DNA of 64,000 nucleotides from an uncultured Hydrogenophaga sp. (GTDB lineage: Bacteria; Pseudomonadota; Gammaproteobacteria; Burkholderiales; Burkholderiaceae_C). Position numbers and translations under genes: made by a program. A model generated the notes under the pieces. That model was not told where the DNA came from, searched no databases, and was given only the letters and a program-made list of their open reading frames with translations. This document shows, piece by piece, positions 37,422 to 45,138 of the stretch; the first letter of the stretch is position 1; every line of letters starts with the position of its first letter. The stretch is from assembly GCF_958439165.1 (NCBI RefSeq), contig NZ_OY288134.1, positions 58,481-122,480 on the forward strand, written 5' to 3'.

Positions 37422-37960
37422 GGGGCAGCGTCGGGGGCAGGCGGCAGGTACTCGAACCGCCCGGCATTGTCGAACAGCCAGGCTGCCACGTCATCCGGCG
37501 AGTCCAGATCCAGCAACGGCAGCGGGGTCGGCTCCGGCAGCGCCTGCGGGCTGTTGGTGGCGATCGCCAGCACCCGGTCATGACCGGGGTAGATCACCGG
37601 CTGGCCGCTGTCCTGCCGCCAGACCTCGATCTTGGGCAGCGAGCTTCGCTTGAAGCCCTCCACCAGCACCCAGTCCACACCAGCCGTCAGGCGGCCGAGC
37701 AGCTGGTGCACATCGTGCTCGGCCTGCTCGGTGTACTCGCGCATGATCACCAGCCGCTTGGGCGATGCCGCCACCACCTCCACCGCACCGGCCTCGCGGT
37801 GGCGCCAGGTGTCCTTGCCCGGTCGGTCGATGTCGAAGCTGTGGTGGGCATGCTTGATCACCGAGACGCGGGCGCCCCGCAGCCGCAGCGCCGGAATCAG
37901 CTGCTCGACCAGGGTGGTCTTGCCGGAACCCGAAAAGCCGGCGAAGCCGACGACCTTCAT
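37418..37960 (-). CDS. mobB: Molybdopterin-guanine dinucleotide biosynthesis adapter MobB
   Basis: A 180-residue GTP-binding protein with a P-loop, GFSGSGKTTLVEQ (residues 8-20), and the MobB-type KHAHHSFDIDRPGKDTWRHREAG. It assists MobA in forming the guanine dinucleotide cofactor; mobA is not in the window. The start overlaps the thrC stop by 4 nt, which ties the molybdenum genes to the threonine genes upstream. Length is usual for stand-alone MobB. Confidence 0.94.
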   Translation of the reverse strand: MKVVGFAGFSGSGKTTLVEQLIPALRLRGARVSVIKHAHHSFDIDRPGKDTWRHREAGAVEVVAASPKRLVIMREYTEQAEHDVHQLLGRLTAGVDWVLVEGFKRSSLPKIEVWRQDSGQPVIYPGHDRVLAIATNSPQALPEPTPLPLLDLDSPDDVAAWLFDNAGRFEYLPPAPDAAP

Positions 37961-39396
37961 GCTGAGCAGTGCTGTTCGATGTAGGCCTGCACGCGGGCGG
38001 TGTCGGCCGACATCACCTGGACGCGGCGCGGCAGGTCCTCGATGCCCTCGAAGCCGGCGGGCCGCTCGGGCTGCTGACCCAGGGCCTCGACGATGGTCTC
38101 GGCAAACTTGATCGGCAACGCGGTTTCCAGCACCACCATGGGCACGCCGGCCTCGCGGTGTTCACGGGCCACTTTCACGCCGTCGGCGGTGTGGGTGTCG
38201 ATCACCACGCCATGGCGTGCCGCCACGTCGCGGATGGTCTCCAGCCGGTTGACGTGGGTGCTGCGCCCGCTCAGGAAGCCGTATCGGCTGGCCGCCTGCG
38301 GGAACAGCGGATCGTCGGCGAGGCTGAAACGGCCCTCTTTCTGCAGGGCGGCGCCGAACAGCGAGCGGGTGCGCTCACCGTCGCGGCCGAGCAGGTCGAA
38401 CACGAAGCGTTCGAAGTTGCTGGCCTTGGAGATGTCCATCGACGGGCTGGAGGTCTCGTGCGTGTCGGCGCTGCCGCGCACCCGGTAGACCCCGGTGCGG
38501 AAGAACTCGTCGAGCACGTCGTTCTCGTTGGTGGCCACCACGAGATGGCGGACGGGCAGACCCATCATGCGGGCCACATGGCCGGCGCACACGTTGCCGA
38601 AATTGCCCGACGGCACGGTGAAGCTGACCTGCTCGGCGTTGCTGCCGGTGGCCTGGAAGTAGCCAGCGAAGTAGTACACCACCTGGGCCAGCAGGCGCGC
38701 CCAGTTGATCGAGTTGACGGTGCCGATGCGCCAGCGGCGCTTGAAATCGAGATCGTTGCTGACGTTCTTGACGATGTCCTGGCAGTCGTCGAACACACCC
38801 TCGACCGCGATGTTGTGGATGTTCTCGTCCAGCAGGCTGAACATCTGCGCCTGCTGGAACGGGCTCATGCGGCCGTGCGGGCTGAGCATGAACACGCGAA
38901 CACCCTTCTTGCCGCGCATGGCGTATTCGGCTGCGCTGCCGGTGTCGCCGCTGGTGGCCCCCAGGATGTTGAGCTGCTCGCCACGGCGGCCCAGCTCGTA
39001 CTCGAACAACTGGCCCAGCAGCTGCATGGCCATGTCCTTGAAGGCCAGGGTCGGACCATTGGACAGGGCCTCCAGGTGAAAGTCCGCTTCCAGGGTCTTG
39101 AGCGGAACGATCTGGGGCGTGCCGAACACCGCCTCGGTGTAGGTGCGCCGGCAGATGGCCCGCAGGTCGTCGGCCGGAATGTCGTCCACGTACAGGCTCA
39201 GGATCTCGAAGGCCAGCGCCGCGTAGCCGCCGGCCTGGCCACCGTTGTAGGCCTCGCGCAGGCGCTGCAGGGCGGCAGCGTCGAGCTGCGGGTAATGCTC
39301 GGGCAGGTACAGGCCGCCATCGGGCGCCAGGCCCTCCAGAAGGATCTCGCAGAAGCGCTTGCGGTCGGCATGACCGCGGGTCGAGAGGTAGCGCAT
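37957..39396 (-). CDS. thrC: Threonine synthase ThrC
   Basis: A 479-residue PLP enzyme that makes threonine from O-phosphohomoserine. The PLP lysine is in SNGPTLAFKDMAMQLLG; the phosphate-binding region reads SGDTGSAAEYAM, and SGNFGNVCAGH is further on. Length places it in the longer fungal/proteobacterial ThrC class. The start ATG overlaps the last base of the hom stop (TGATG), with AAGGAAGAG within hom as the ribosome site. It provides the last step after hom and is followed by mobB with a 4-nt overlap. Confidence 0.96.
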   Translation of the reverse strand: MRYLSTRGHADRKRFCEILLEGLAPDGGLYLPEHYPQLDAAALQRLREAYNGGQAGGYAALAFEILSLYVDDIPADDLRAICRRTYTEAVFGTPQIVPLKTLEADFHLEALSNGPTLAFKDMAMQLLGQLFEYELGRRGEQLNILGATSGDTGSAAEYAMRGKKGVRVFMLSPHGRMSPFQQAQMFSLLDENIHNIAVEGVFDDCQDIVKNVSNDLDFKRRWRIGTVNSINWARLLAQVVYYFAGYFQATGSNAEQVSFTVPSGNFGNVCAGHVARMMGLPVRHLVVATNENDVLDEFFRTGVYRVRGSADTHETSSPSMDISKASNFERFVFDLLGRDGERTRSLFGAALQKEGRFSLADDPLFPQAASRYGFLSGRSTHVNRLETIRDVAARHGVVIDTHTADGVKVAREHREAGVPMVVLETALPIKFAETIVEALGQQPERPAGFEGIEDLPRRVQVMSADTARVQAYIEQHCSA

Positions 39397-40730
39397 CAGT
39401 TCAGCTCTTCCTTGCGGATGCGGACGATGGGCGCGAGCACGGTGGGCAGCTGCTGCAGGCGGGCCAGCGCGTCGTTCATGGTGCCCTCGCGGGTGTTGTG
39501 GGTGAGGATGATCAGGTCGGTGCTGGTGGCACCTTCGCCGCCCACCTCGTCGGCCTCGCGCTGCAGCACGGCGTCGATGCTGATGCCGGCACCGGCCAGC
39601 AGTGCGGTCACCTGGGCCAGCACGCCGGCCTCGTCGGCCACGCGCAGGCGCAGGTAGTAGCTGGTCACCACCTCGCTCATGGGCAGCACCGGGGTGTCGC
39701 TCATGGCGTCAGGCTGAAAGGCCAGGTAAGGCACGCGGTGCAGCGGTTCGGCGGTCTGCAGGCGGGCAATGTCCACCAGATCGGCGATCACGGCGCTGGC
39801 GGTCGGCTCGCTGCCGGCGCCCTTGCCGTAGTACAGCGTGGTGCCCACTGCGTCGCCCTGCACCACCACGGCGTTCATGGCACCTTCGACGTTGGCGATC
39901 AGGCGCTTGGACGGCACCAGACTGGGGTGCACGCGCAGCTCGATGCCCTGGGCCACCCGCTTGGTGATGCCCAGGAGCTTGATGCGGTAGCCCAGCTGCT
40001 CGGCGTAACGGATGTCGGCGGCGCCCAGCTTCGTGATGCCTTCCACATAGGCCTTGTCGAACTGCACCGGAATGCCGAAGGCGATGGCGCTCATCAGCGT
40101 CGCCTTGTGGGCTGCGTCCACGCCTTCGATGTCGAAGGTCGGGTCGGCTTCGGCGTAGCCCAGGCGCTGCGCTTCCTTCAGCACCACGTCGAAGTCCAGA
40201 CCCTTGTCGCGCATCTCGGACAGGATGAAGTTGGTGGTGCCGTTGATGATGCCGGCGATCCACTGGATACGGTTGGCGGTCAGGCCCTCGCGCAGCGACT
40301 TGATGATGGGAATGCCACCCGCCACGGCAGCCTCGAAGGCCACCATCACGCCCTTGGCCGCTGCAGCTGCAAAGATCTCGGTGCCGTGCACGGCCAGCAG
40401 GGCCTTGTTGGCGGTGACCACGTGCTTGCCGGCGGCAATCGCCTCGAGCACCAGGGCCTTGGCAATGCCGTAGCCGCCGATGAGCTCGACCACCACGTCG
40501 ATGTCGGGGTTGGCGATCACGGCGCGGGCATCGCCCACCACCTGCACACCATCACCCACGATGGAACGGGCACGCGCCACGTCCAGATCGGCCACCATGG
40601 TGATCTCGATGCCGCGGCCGGCACGGCGGCGGATCTCTTCCTGGTTGCGTCGGAGCACCTCGAAGGTGCCGCTGCCCACGGTGCCGATGCCCAGAAGGCC
40701 CACTTGAATCGGTTTCATGTCGTTGCTCAT
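39396..40730 (-). CDS. hom: Homoserine dehydrogenase
   Basis: A 444-residue NAD(P)-dependent enzyme that reduces aspartate semialdehyde to homoserine. The N-terminal nucleotide-binding loop GLLGIGTVGSG is at about residues 11-21, the catalytic domain includes GIINGTTNFILSEM, and the last 90 or so residues form an ACT domain (YYLRLRVADEAGVLAQVTALL), the likely threonine feedback site. There is no fused aspartokinase. ATG 40730 is used; another ATG four codons on (40718) is possible. It sits 9 nt after the aminotransferase gene and abuts thrC. Confidence 0.96.
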   Translation of the reverse strand: MSNDMKPIQVGLLGIGTVGSGTFEVLRRNQEEIRRRAGRGIEITMVADLDVARARSIVGDGVQVVGDARAVIANPDIDVVVELIGGYGIAKALVLEAIAAGKHVVTANKALLAVHGTEIFAAAAAKGVMVAFEAAVAGGIPIIKSLREGLTANRIQWIAGIINGTTNFILSEMRDKGLDFDVVLKEAQRLGYAEADPTFDIEGVDAAHKATLMSAIAFGIPVQFDKAYVEGITKLGAADIRYAEQLGYRIKLLGITKRVAQGIELRVHPSLVPSKRLIANVEGAMNAVVVQGDAVGTTLYYGKGAGSEPTASAVIADLVDIARLQTAEPLHRVPYLAFQPDAMSDTPVLPMSEVVTSYYLRLRVADEAGVLAQVTALLAGAGISIDAVLQREADEVGGEGATSTDLIILTHNTREGTMNDALARLQQLPTVLAPIVRIRKEELN

Positions 40731-40739
40731 TGGAATGGA

Positions 40740-41966
40740 TCAGGTGCCGTGTCGCTTGCGCCAGTTCTCGAGGAAACGCGCCACGCGGCCGATGGCTTCG
40801 CGCAGGTCGTCCTCATGCGGCAGGAACACGATGCGGAAATGCTGGTTGTCGGGGTAGTTGAAGCCGGAGCCCTGCACCAGCATCACACGGGTTTCCTGCA
40901 GCAGCTCCAGAAACAGTTGCTGGTCGTCCTCGACCGGATACAGCTTCGGATCGAGCCGGGGAAACATGTAGAGCGCTGCCGTGGGCTTGGCGCAGGTCAC
41001 GCCCGGGATGGCCGTGATCAGCTCGTAGGCCAGATCGCGCTGGCGGCGCAGGCGGCCGCCTTCATTGACCAGATCATTGATGCTCTGGTAACCGCCGAGC
41101 GCCGTCTGGATGGCCCACTGGCCCGGCACGTTGGCGCACAGCCGCATGTTCGAGAGCATGTTGAGGCCCTCGATGTAGTCGCGCGCCGGCTTCCTGTCAC
41201 CCGACACCACCATCCAGCCGGCCCGGTAACCGCAGGATCGGTAGCTCTTGGACAGGGAATTGAAGGTCAGGGTCAGCACGTCTTCCGACAGGCTGGCCAG
41301 CGCGGTGTGCTTCGCACCGTCGTACAGCACCTTGTCGTAAACCTCGTCGGCAAAGATCACCAGCCCATGCTCGCGGGCGATGCCCACGATGGCCTGCAAC
41401 AGCTCCACCGAGTACAGGGCGCCGGTCGGGTTGTTCGGATTGATGACCACGATGCCCTTGGTGGCCGGCGTGATCTTCGCGCGGATGTCGTCAAGGTCCG
41501 GCATCCAGCCGTTGGATTCGTCGCAGCGGTAGTGCACCGGCGTGCCGCCAGAGAGGCTGACCGCCGCCGTCCAGAGCGGATAGTCGGGCGAAGGCAGCAG
41601 GAGTTCGTCGCCATCGTCCAGCAGGGCGTTGGTGGCCATCACGATGAGCTCGCTGGCGCCGTTGCCCAGGTAGATGTCGTCCAGCGTCACGCCCTTGACA
41701 CCCTGGGTCTGGGTCTCGTGCATGACCGCCTTGCGCGCCGCGAAGATGCCCTTGCTGTCCGAATATCCGGCCGAGTTCGGCAGGTTGCGGATCATGTCCT
41801 GCTGGATCTCTTCCGGGGCATCGAAGCCGAACACCGCCAGGTTGCCGATGTTGAGCTTGATGATCTTGTGGCCCTCTTCTTCCATCTGCCGCGCCGCGTC
41901 CATGATGGGACCGCGGATGTCGTAGCAGACGTTGGCGAGCTTGGCGGACTTCTGGATGGTCTTCAA
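40740..41966 (-). CDS. alaA: Glutamate-pyruvate-type aminotransferase (AlaA-like)
   Basis: A 408-residue class I aminotransferase. The PLP lysine is in SLSKSYRSCGYRAGW, NPNNPTGA forms the substrate loop, and the opening KTIQKSAKLANVCYDIRGPIM is typical of AlaA. In E. coli this enzyme makes alanine from pyruvate and glutamate. The chosen start is a TTG at 41966 with GAGGA about 8 nt upstream; there is no ATG there, and a GTG at 42005 would add 13 residues. In Burkholderiales this gene habitually precedes hom-thrC, so it may also serve the aspartate family; that is inference. Confidence 0.88.
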   Translation of the reverse strand: MKTIQKSAKLANVCYDIRGPIMDAARQMEEEGHKIIKLNIGNLAVFGFDAPEEIQQDMIRNLPNSAGYSDSKGIFAARKAVMHETQTQGVKGVTLDDIYLGNGASELIVMATNALLDDGDELLLPSPDYPLWTAAVSLSGGTPVHYRCDESNGWMPDLDDIRAKITPATKGIVVINPNNPTGALYSVELLQAIVGIAREHGLVIFADEVYDKVLYDGAKHTALASLSEDVLTLTFNSLSKSYRSCGYRAGWMVVSGDRKPARDYIEGLNMLSNMRLCANVPGQWAIQTALGGYQSINDLVNEGGRLRRQRDLAYELITAIPGVTCAKPTAALYMFPRLDPKLYPVEDDQQLFLELLQETRVMLVQGSGFNYPDNQHFRIVFLPHEDDLREAIGRVARFLENWRKRHGT

Positions 41967-42113
41967 AGGGTCTGTCCTCGGGAAGAAGGCGGCCGGTGCG
42001 GGCACCGATGCCGGGGAAGGCTCAAGGGCTGCAACCGGGCGTTATAGTCGTGAAATCCAGGGAAAACCTCGGATTTGACCACAGTTCAACGCCTGTTCTG
42101 GCCGCAGAAGCCC

Positions 42114-42494
42114 ATGAAACTCCACGCCGACCGCCCCGACACCATGGCCATCACCGCCCACGGGGAAGGCTGGGTGGCGGTCAATGGCCAGCGCCATCAC
42201 CACAGCATCGTCGTCACCCCGGAGGGCGAGCCGCAACCATGGTCCTGCAGCCGGCTCGAAGACCTGACCCAGGCGCACTTCGAGGCCCTGCTGCCGGCAC
42301 AGGGCCCGCTGCCGGAGCTGGTCCTGCTGGGCAGCGGTCGGCGGCTGCGGTTCGTGGCGCCCTCGCTGCTGGCCCCCCTGCTCGCCCGCCGGGTGGGGGT
42401 CGAGACCATGGACACGGCCGCCGCCTGCCGCACTTACAACATCCTCGCCGGCGAGGGGCGGAGGGTCGTGGCAGCGCTGCTGATCGAGGTGTGA
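42114..42494 (+). CDS. Mth938-like (DUF498) domain protein
   Basis: A 126-residue protein of the Mth938/NDUFAF3-like family: KLHADRPD at the start, LVLLGSGRRLRFVAPSLLAPLLARRVGVETMDTAAACRTYNIL in the middle, in the usual length. Bacterial members have no settled function; the mitochondrial relative assists assembly of respiratory complex I. The ATG at 42114 is preferred over a TTG at 42075. It is divergent from alaA; a shared GTTATAGT at 42041-42048 could hold the -10 boxes of both genes (TATAGT plus strand, TATAAC minus strand). Confidence 0.8.
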   Translation: MKLHADRPDTMAITAHGEGWVAVNGQRHHHSIVVTPEGEPQPWSCSRLEDLTQAHFEALLPAQGPLPELVLLGSGRRLRFVAPSLLAPLLARRVGVETMDTAAACRTYNILAGEGRRVVAALLIEV

Positions 42495-42640
42495 GCGCCC
42501 GAACACGGGTGCGAGTACCCATTCGGGTTAAAATGCGGGGTTGTTCCCTGTCGCAACCCCGGGTCCCTTGATCGCCCCGGTGGCGCCGGACAACGGAGCA
42601 CAACGCATCACCATCCACTCAAGTCAGGGGTCCCCGCAGC

Positions 42641-43117
42641 ATGGCCGTCGTTGTCAACAAACCCATTCCCGAATTCGAATCGCTCGCCACGGGCGGCGTC
42701 AAGGTGAGCAACCAGAGCCACCTGGGTCAGACGATCGTGCTGTACTTCTACCCCAAGGACAACACCCCCGGCTGCACCACCGAGGCCATGCAGTTCCGCG
42801 ACAAGTACAAGGATTTCGTCAAGGCCGGCGCGCAGGTCTTCGGCGTGTCGCGCGACAACATGAAGTCGCACGACGACTTCAAGACCAAGCTGGAACTGCC
42901 GTTCGAGCTGATCGCCGACACCGAAGAAAAGATGTGTCACATGTTCGGCGTGGTCAAGAACAAGATCATGTACGGCAAGAAGGTCAAGGGCATCGAGCGC
43001 AGCACCTTCCTGATCGGTCCGGACGGCGTGCTGCGTCAGGAATGGCGCGGCCTCAAAGTGCCGGGCCACGTCGAGGAAGTCCTGAAGGCCGTCAAGGCCC
43101 TGAAGAAGGCCGCCTGA
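42641..43117 (+). CDS. bcp: Thiol peroxidase of the Bcp/PrxQ family
   Basis: A 158-residue peroxiredoxin. The peroxidatic Cys45 is in YPKDNTPGCTTEAM with the conserved Pro/Thr of the active site. Cys50, the resolving residue in E. coli Bcp, is Met here; the only other cysteine is Cys99 (EKMCHMFG), so the enzyme is either a 1-Cys form or resolves through Cys99, as described for some other PrxQ proteins. It reduces H2O2 and organic peroxides with thioredoxin or a similar donor. It stands alone between the Mth938-like gene and a possible short transcript. Confidence 0.93.
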   Translation: MAVVVNKPIPEFESLATGGVKVSNQSHLGQTIVLYFYPKDNTPGCTTEAMQFRDKYKDFVKAGAQVFGVSRDNMKSHDDFKTKLELPFELIADTEEKMCHMFGVVKNKIMYGKKVKGIERSTFLIGPDGVLRQEWRGLKVPGHVEEVLKAVKALKKAA

Positions 43118-43191
43118 GCCCGTCCCGACACTGGCCGGGGCACTGCAGCCACGGCCCCGGGCAGGTCATGGCGGTCATGCATAATGGTTTC

Positions 43192-43296
43192 ATGACCCTC
43201 GGCCGCTGCCACGTCACCTCCTCCGCCTGCCCCTCGCGCAGTCCACAAAGCCGCCCGGCGATCCTGGCGGCTTTTTGTTTTTTCGGCCACCGCTGA
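43192..43296 (+). CDS. Possible 34-residue leader peptide over a terminator, upstream of the PIN-PhoH gene
   Basis: An ATG at 43192 opens a 34-codon frame (MTLGRCHVTSSACPSRSPQS...) ending at 43296, 9 nt before the PIN-PhoH start. A -10-like CATAAT lies at 43180-43185 and a good intrinsic terminator (43246-43283) lies within the frame. This layout suggests either an attenuator with a leader peptide or a short RNA of about 90 nt whose ORF is chance. There is no Shine-Dalgarno and no homology I recognise. Confidence 0.3.
   Translation: MTLGRCHVTSSACPSRSPQSRPAILAAFCFFGHR
43246..43283 (+). terminator. Intrinsic terminator between bcp and the PIN-PhoH gene
   Basis: AAGCCGCC (43248-43255) pairs with GGCGGCTT (43266-43273), followed by a T-rich run (TTTTTGTTTTTT). 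It points along the plus strand and could end bcp transcripts, or act as an attenuator for the gene that starts 23 nt later. Confidence 0.8.
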
Positions 43297-43305
43297 CACG
43301 TCCCC

Positions 43306-45135
43306 ATGCCCCTGCCTCCCGCCCCCACCAAACGCGCTGCCCTGCTCACGGCCGAGGCCTACAGCACACTGGCCACCGAAGCCACCGACCTGATCCCGGC
43401 GGCCGAGCCCAAGCCAGCCACCGCCCGCCCCGCCCGCGGCGGCCGCAGTGGTGGTCGGCAGGCGAGCGATCAGCAGCCGGCCACAGGAACCAGCGTGACC
43501 GCCTCCGTTGCGCCATCGGCACCACCGCAGGCTGCGCCGGCCACTGCGGCTGCGCCCGTGCGCGGGCGCCGGGGTGCAGGAGCACAGGCAGGTGCCAGAG
43601 ATGCCGCACCGGCCAAAGCCCCGGCGGCAGCGGCGACTCCCTCGCCCCGAACACCGGAAGCTGCCGTGCCAGCGGCGACACCGGTCAGAACGGCCGAGGA
43701 GCAGCCGGCGCGGCGCCGCCGCAGCGGACCTGCCAGCCGCACCGGCGCCAGGCGCCTGTTCGTGCTGGACACCAACGTGCTGCTGCACGATCCGATGAGC
43801 CTGTTCCGGTTCGAGGAGCACGACATCTTCCTGCCGATGATCGTGCTGGAAGAGCTCGATGGCCACAAGAAGGGCATGACCGAGGTGGCCCGCAACGGCC
43901 GCCAGACCAGTCGTACGCTGGATGCCCTGGTGGCGCAGCAGGGCGGCGACATGGCGCAAGGGCTGCGGCTGTCGGCCACCGGACACCAGTCGGCTCGCGG
44001 CCTGTTGTTCTTCCAGACCGAGCCGCTGGACAACACCCTGCCGGCCAGCCTGCCCCAGGGCAAGGCCGACAACCAGATCCTGGGCGTGGTCAGCGCCCTG
44101 CGTGACCGGCGCCCGGATCGCGAGGTCATCCTGGTGTCCAAGGACATCAACATGCGGGTCAAGGCCCGCGCTCTGGGCCTGGCCGCCGAGGATTACGAGA
44201 ACGACAAGACGCTGGACGACGGCGAACTGCTGTACTCCGGTGCGCTCGCCCTGCCCCAGGACTTCTGGACGCGTCAGAGCAAGACCATCGAGAGCTGGCA
44301 GAGCGGCAGCCACACCTTCTACCGGGTCAGCGGTCCGGCTGTGGGCCAGTTCCATATCAACCAGTTCGTCTACTTCGAGGCCCCCGGCGAGCCTTCGCTG
44401 TATGCCCGGGTCACCGAGATCCGCGACAAGACGGCCGTGCTCAAGACGCTCAAGGACTACACCCACCTCAAGAATGCGGTGTGGGGCGTGACCAGCCGCA
44501 ACCGGGAGCAGAACTTCGCCATGAACCTGCTCATGGACCCGGAAATCGACTTCGTGACCCTGGCCGGTACGGCCGGCACCGGCAAGACCCTCATGGCGCT
44601 GGCCAGCGGCCTGACCCAGGTGCTGGATGACCGCCGCTACACCGAGATCATCATGACCCGCGCGACCGTCAGCGTGGGCGAGGACATCGGCTTCCTGCCC
44701 GGTACCGAAGAGGAAAAGATGGGCCCCTGGATGGGCGCCCTGGACGACAACCTGGAGTTCCTGGCCAAGGGAGACGGCGGCAACGCGGGCGAATGGGGCC
44801 GCGCGGCCACCAACGAGCTCATCCGCAGCCGCATCAAGGTCAAGAGCATGAACTTCATGCGCGGGCGGACCTTCATGAACAAGTACGTCATCATCGACGA
44901 GGCGCAGAACCTCACGCCCAAGCAGATGAAGACCCTCATCACCCGCGCCGGCCCGGGCACCAAGATCATCTGCATGGGCAACCTGGCCCAGATCGACACG
45001 CCCTACCTCACCGAGGGCTCCAGCGGCCTGACCTACGCGGTCGACCGCTTCAAGGGCTGGCCGCACGGCGGGCACATCACGCTGGCACGGGGCGAGCGTT
45101 CGCGCCTGGCCGACTTCGCCAGCGAAGTGCTCTGA
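43306..45135 (+). CDS. PIN-domain PhoH-family ATPase (PhoH2/YlaK type)
   Basis: A 609-residue protein. Residues of about 1-148 are Ala/Pro/Arg-rich and probably disordered. Then comes a PIN nuclease domain, LFVLDTNVLLHD (Asp155), with further acidic positions at VLEELDGHKKG and LVSKDINMRVKA. The C-terminal half is a PhoH ATPase with P-loop AGTAGTGKTLMA and Walker B VIIDEAQNLTPKQ. PhoH2-type proteins unwind and cut RNA in studied mycobacterial and archaeal cases; here that is inferred from the domains. No Shine-Dalgarno precedes the ATG, and the start could lie further in, within the low-complexity part. It converges with dnaB (3 nt apart). Confidence 0.87.
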   Translation: MPLPPAPTKRAALLTAEAYSTLATEATDLIPAAEPKPATARPARGGRSGGRQASDQQPATGTSVTASVAPSAPPQAAPATAAAPVRGRRGAGAQAGARDAAPAKAPAAAATPSPRTPEAAVPAATPVRTAEEQPARRRRSGPASRTGARRLFVLDTNVLLHDPMSLFRFEEHDIFLPMIVLEELDGHKKGMTEVARNGRQTSRTLDALVAQQGGDMAQGLRLSATGHQSARGLLFFQTEPLDNTLPASLPQGKADNQILGVVSALRDRRPDREVILVSKDINMRVKARALGLAAEDYENDKTLDDGELLYSGALALPQDFWTRQSKTIESWQSGSHTFYRVSGPAVGQFHINQFVYFEAPGEPSLYARVTEIRDKTAVLKTLKDYTHLKNAVWGVTSRNREQNFAMNLLMDPEIDFVTLAGTAGTGKTLMALASGLTQVLDDRRYTEIIMTRATVSVGEDIGFLPGTEEEKMGPWMGALDDNLEFLAKGDGGNAGEWGRAATNELIRSRIKVKSMNFMRGRTFMNKYVIIDEAQNLTPKQMKTLITRAGPGTKIICMGNLAQIDTPYLTEGSSGLTYAVDRFKGWPHGGHITLARGERSRLADFASEVL

Positions 45136-45138
45136 CGA

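Noticed and set aside
43132..43158. GC-rich hairpin just after bcp as its terminator
   Set aside because: The stem is imperfect and no T-run follows; the terminator at 43246-43283 is far better.
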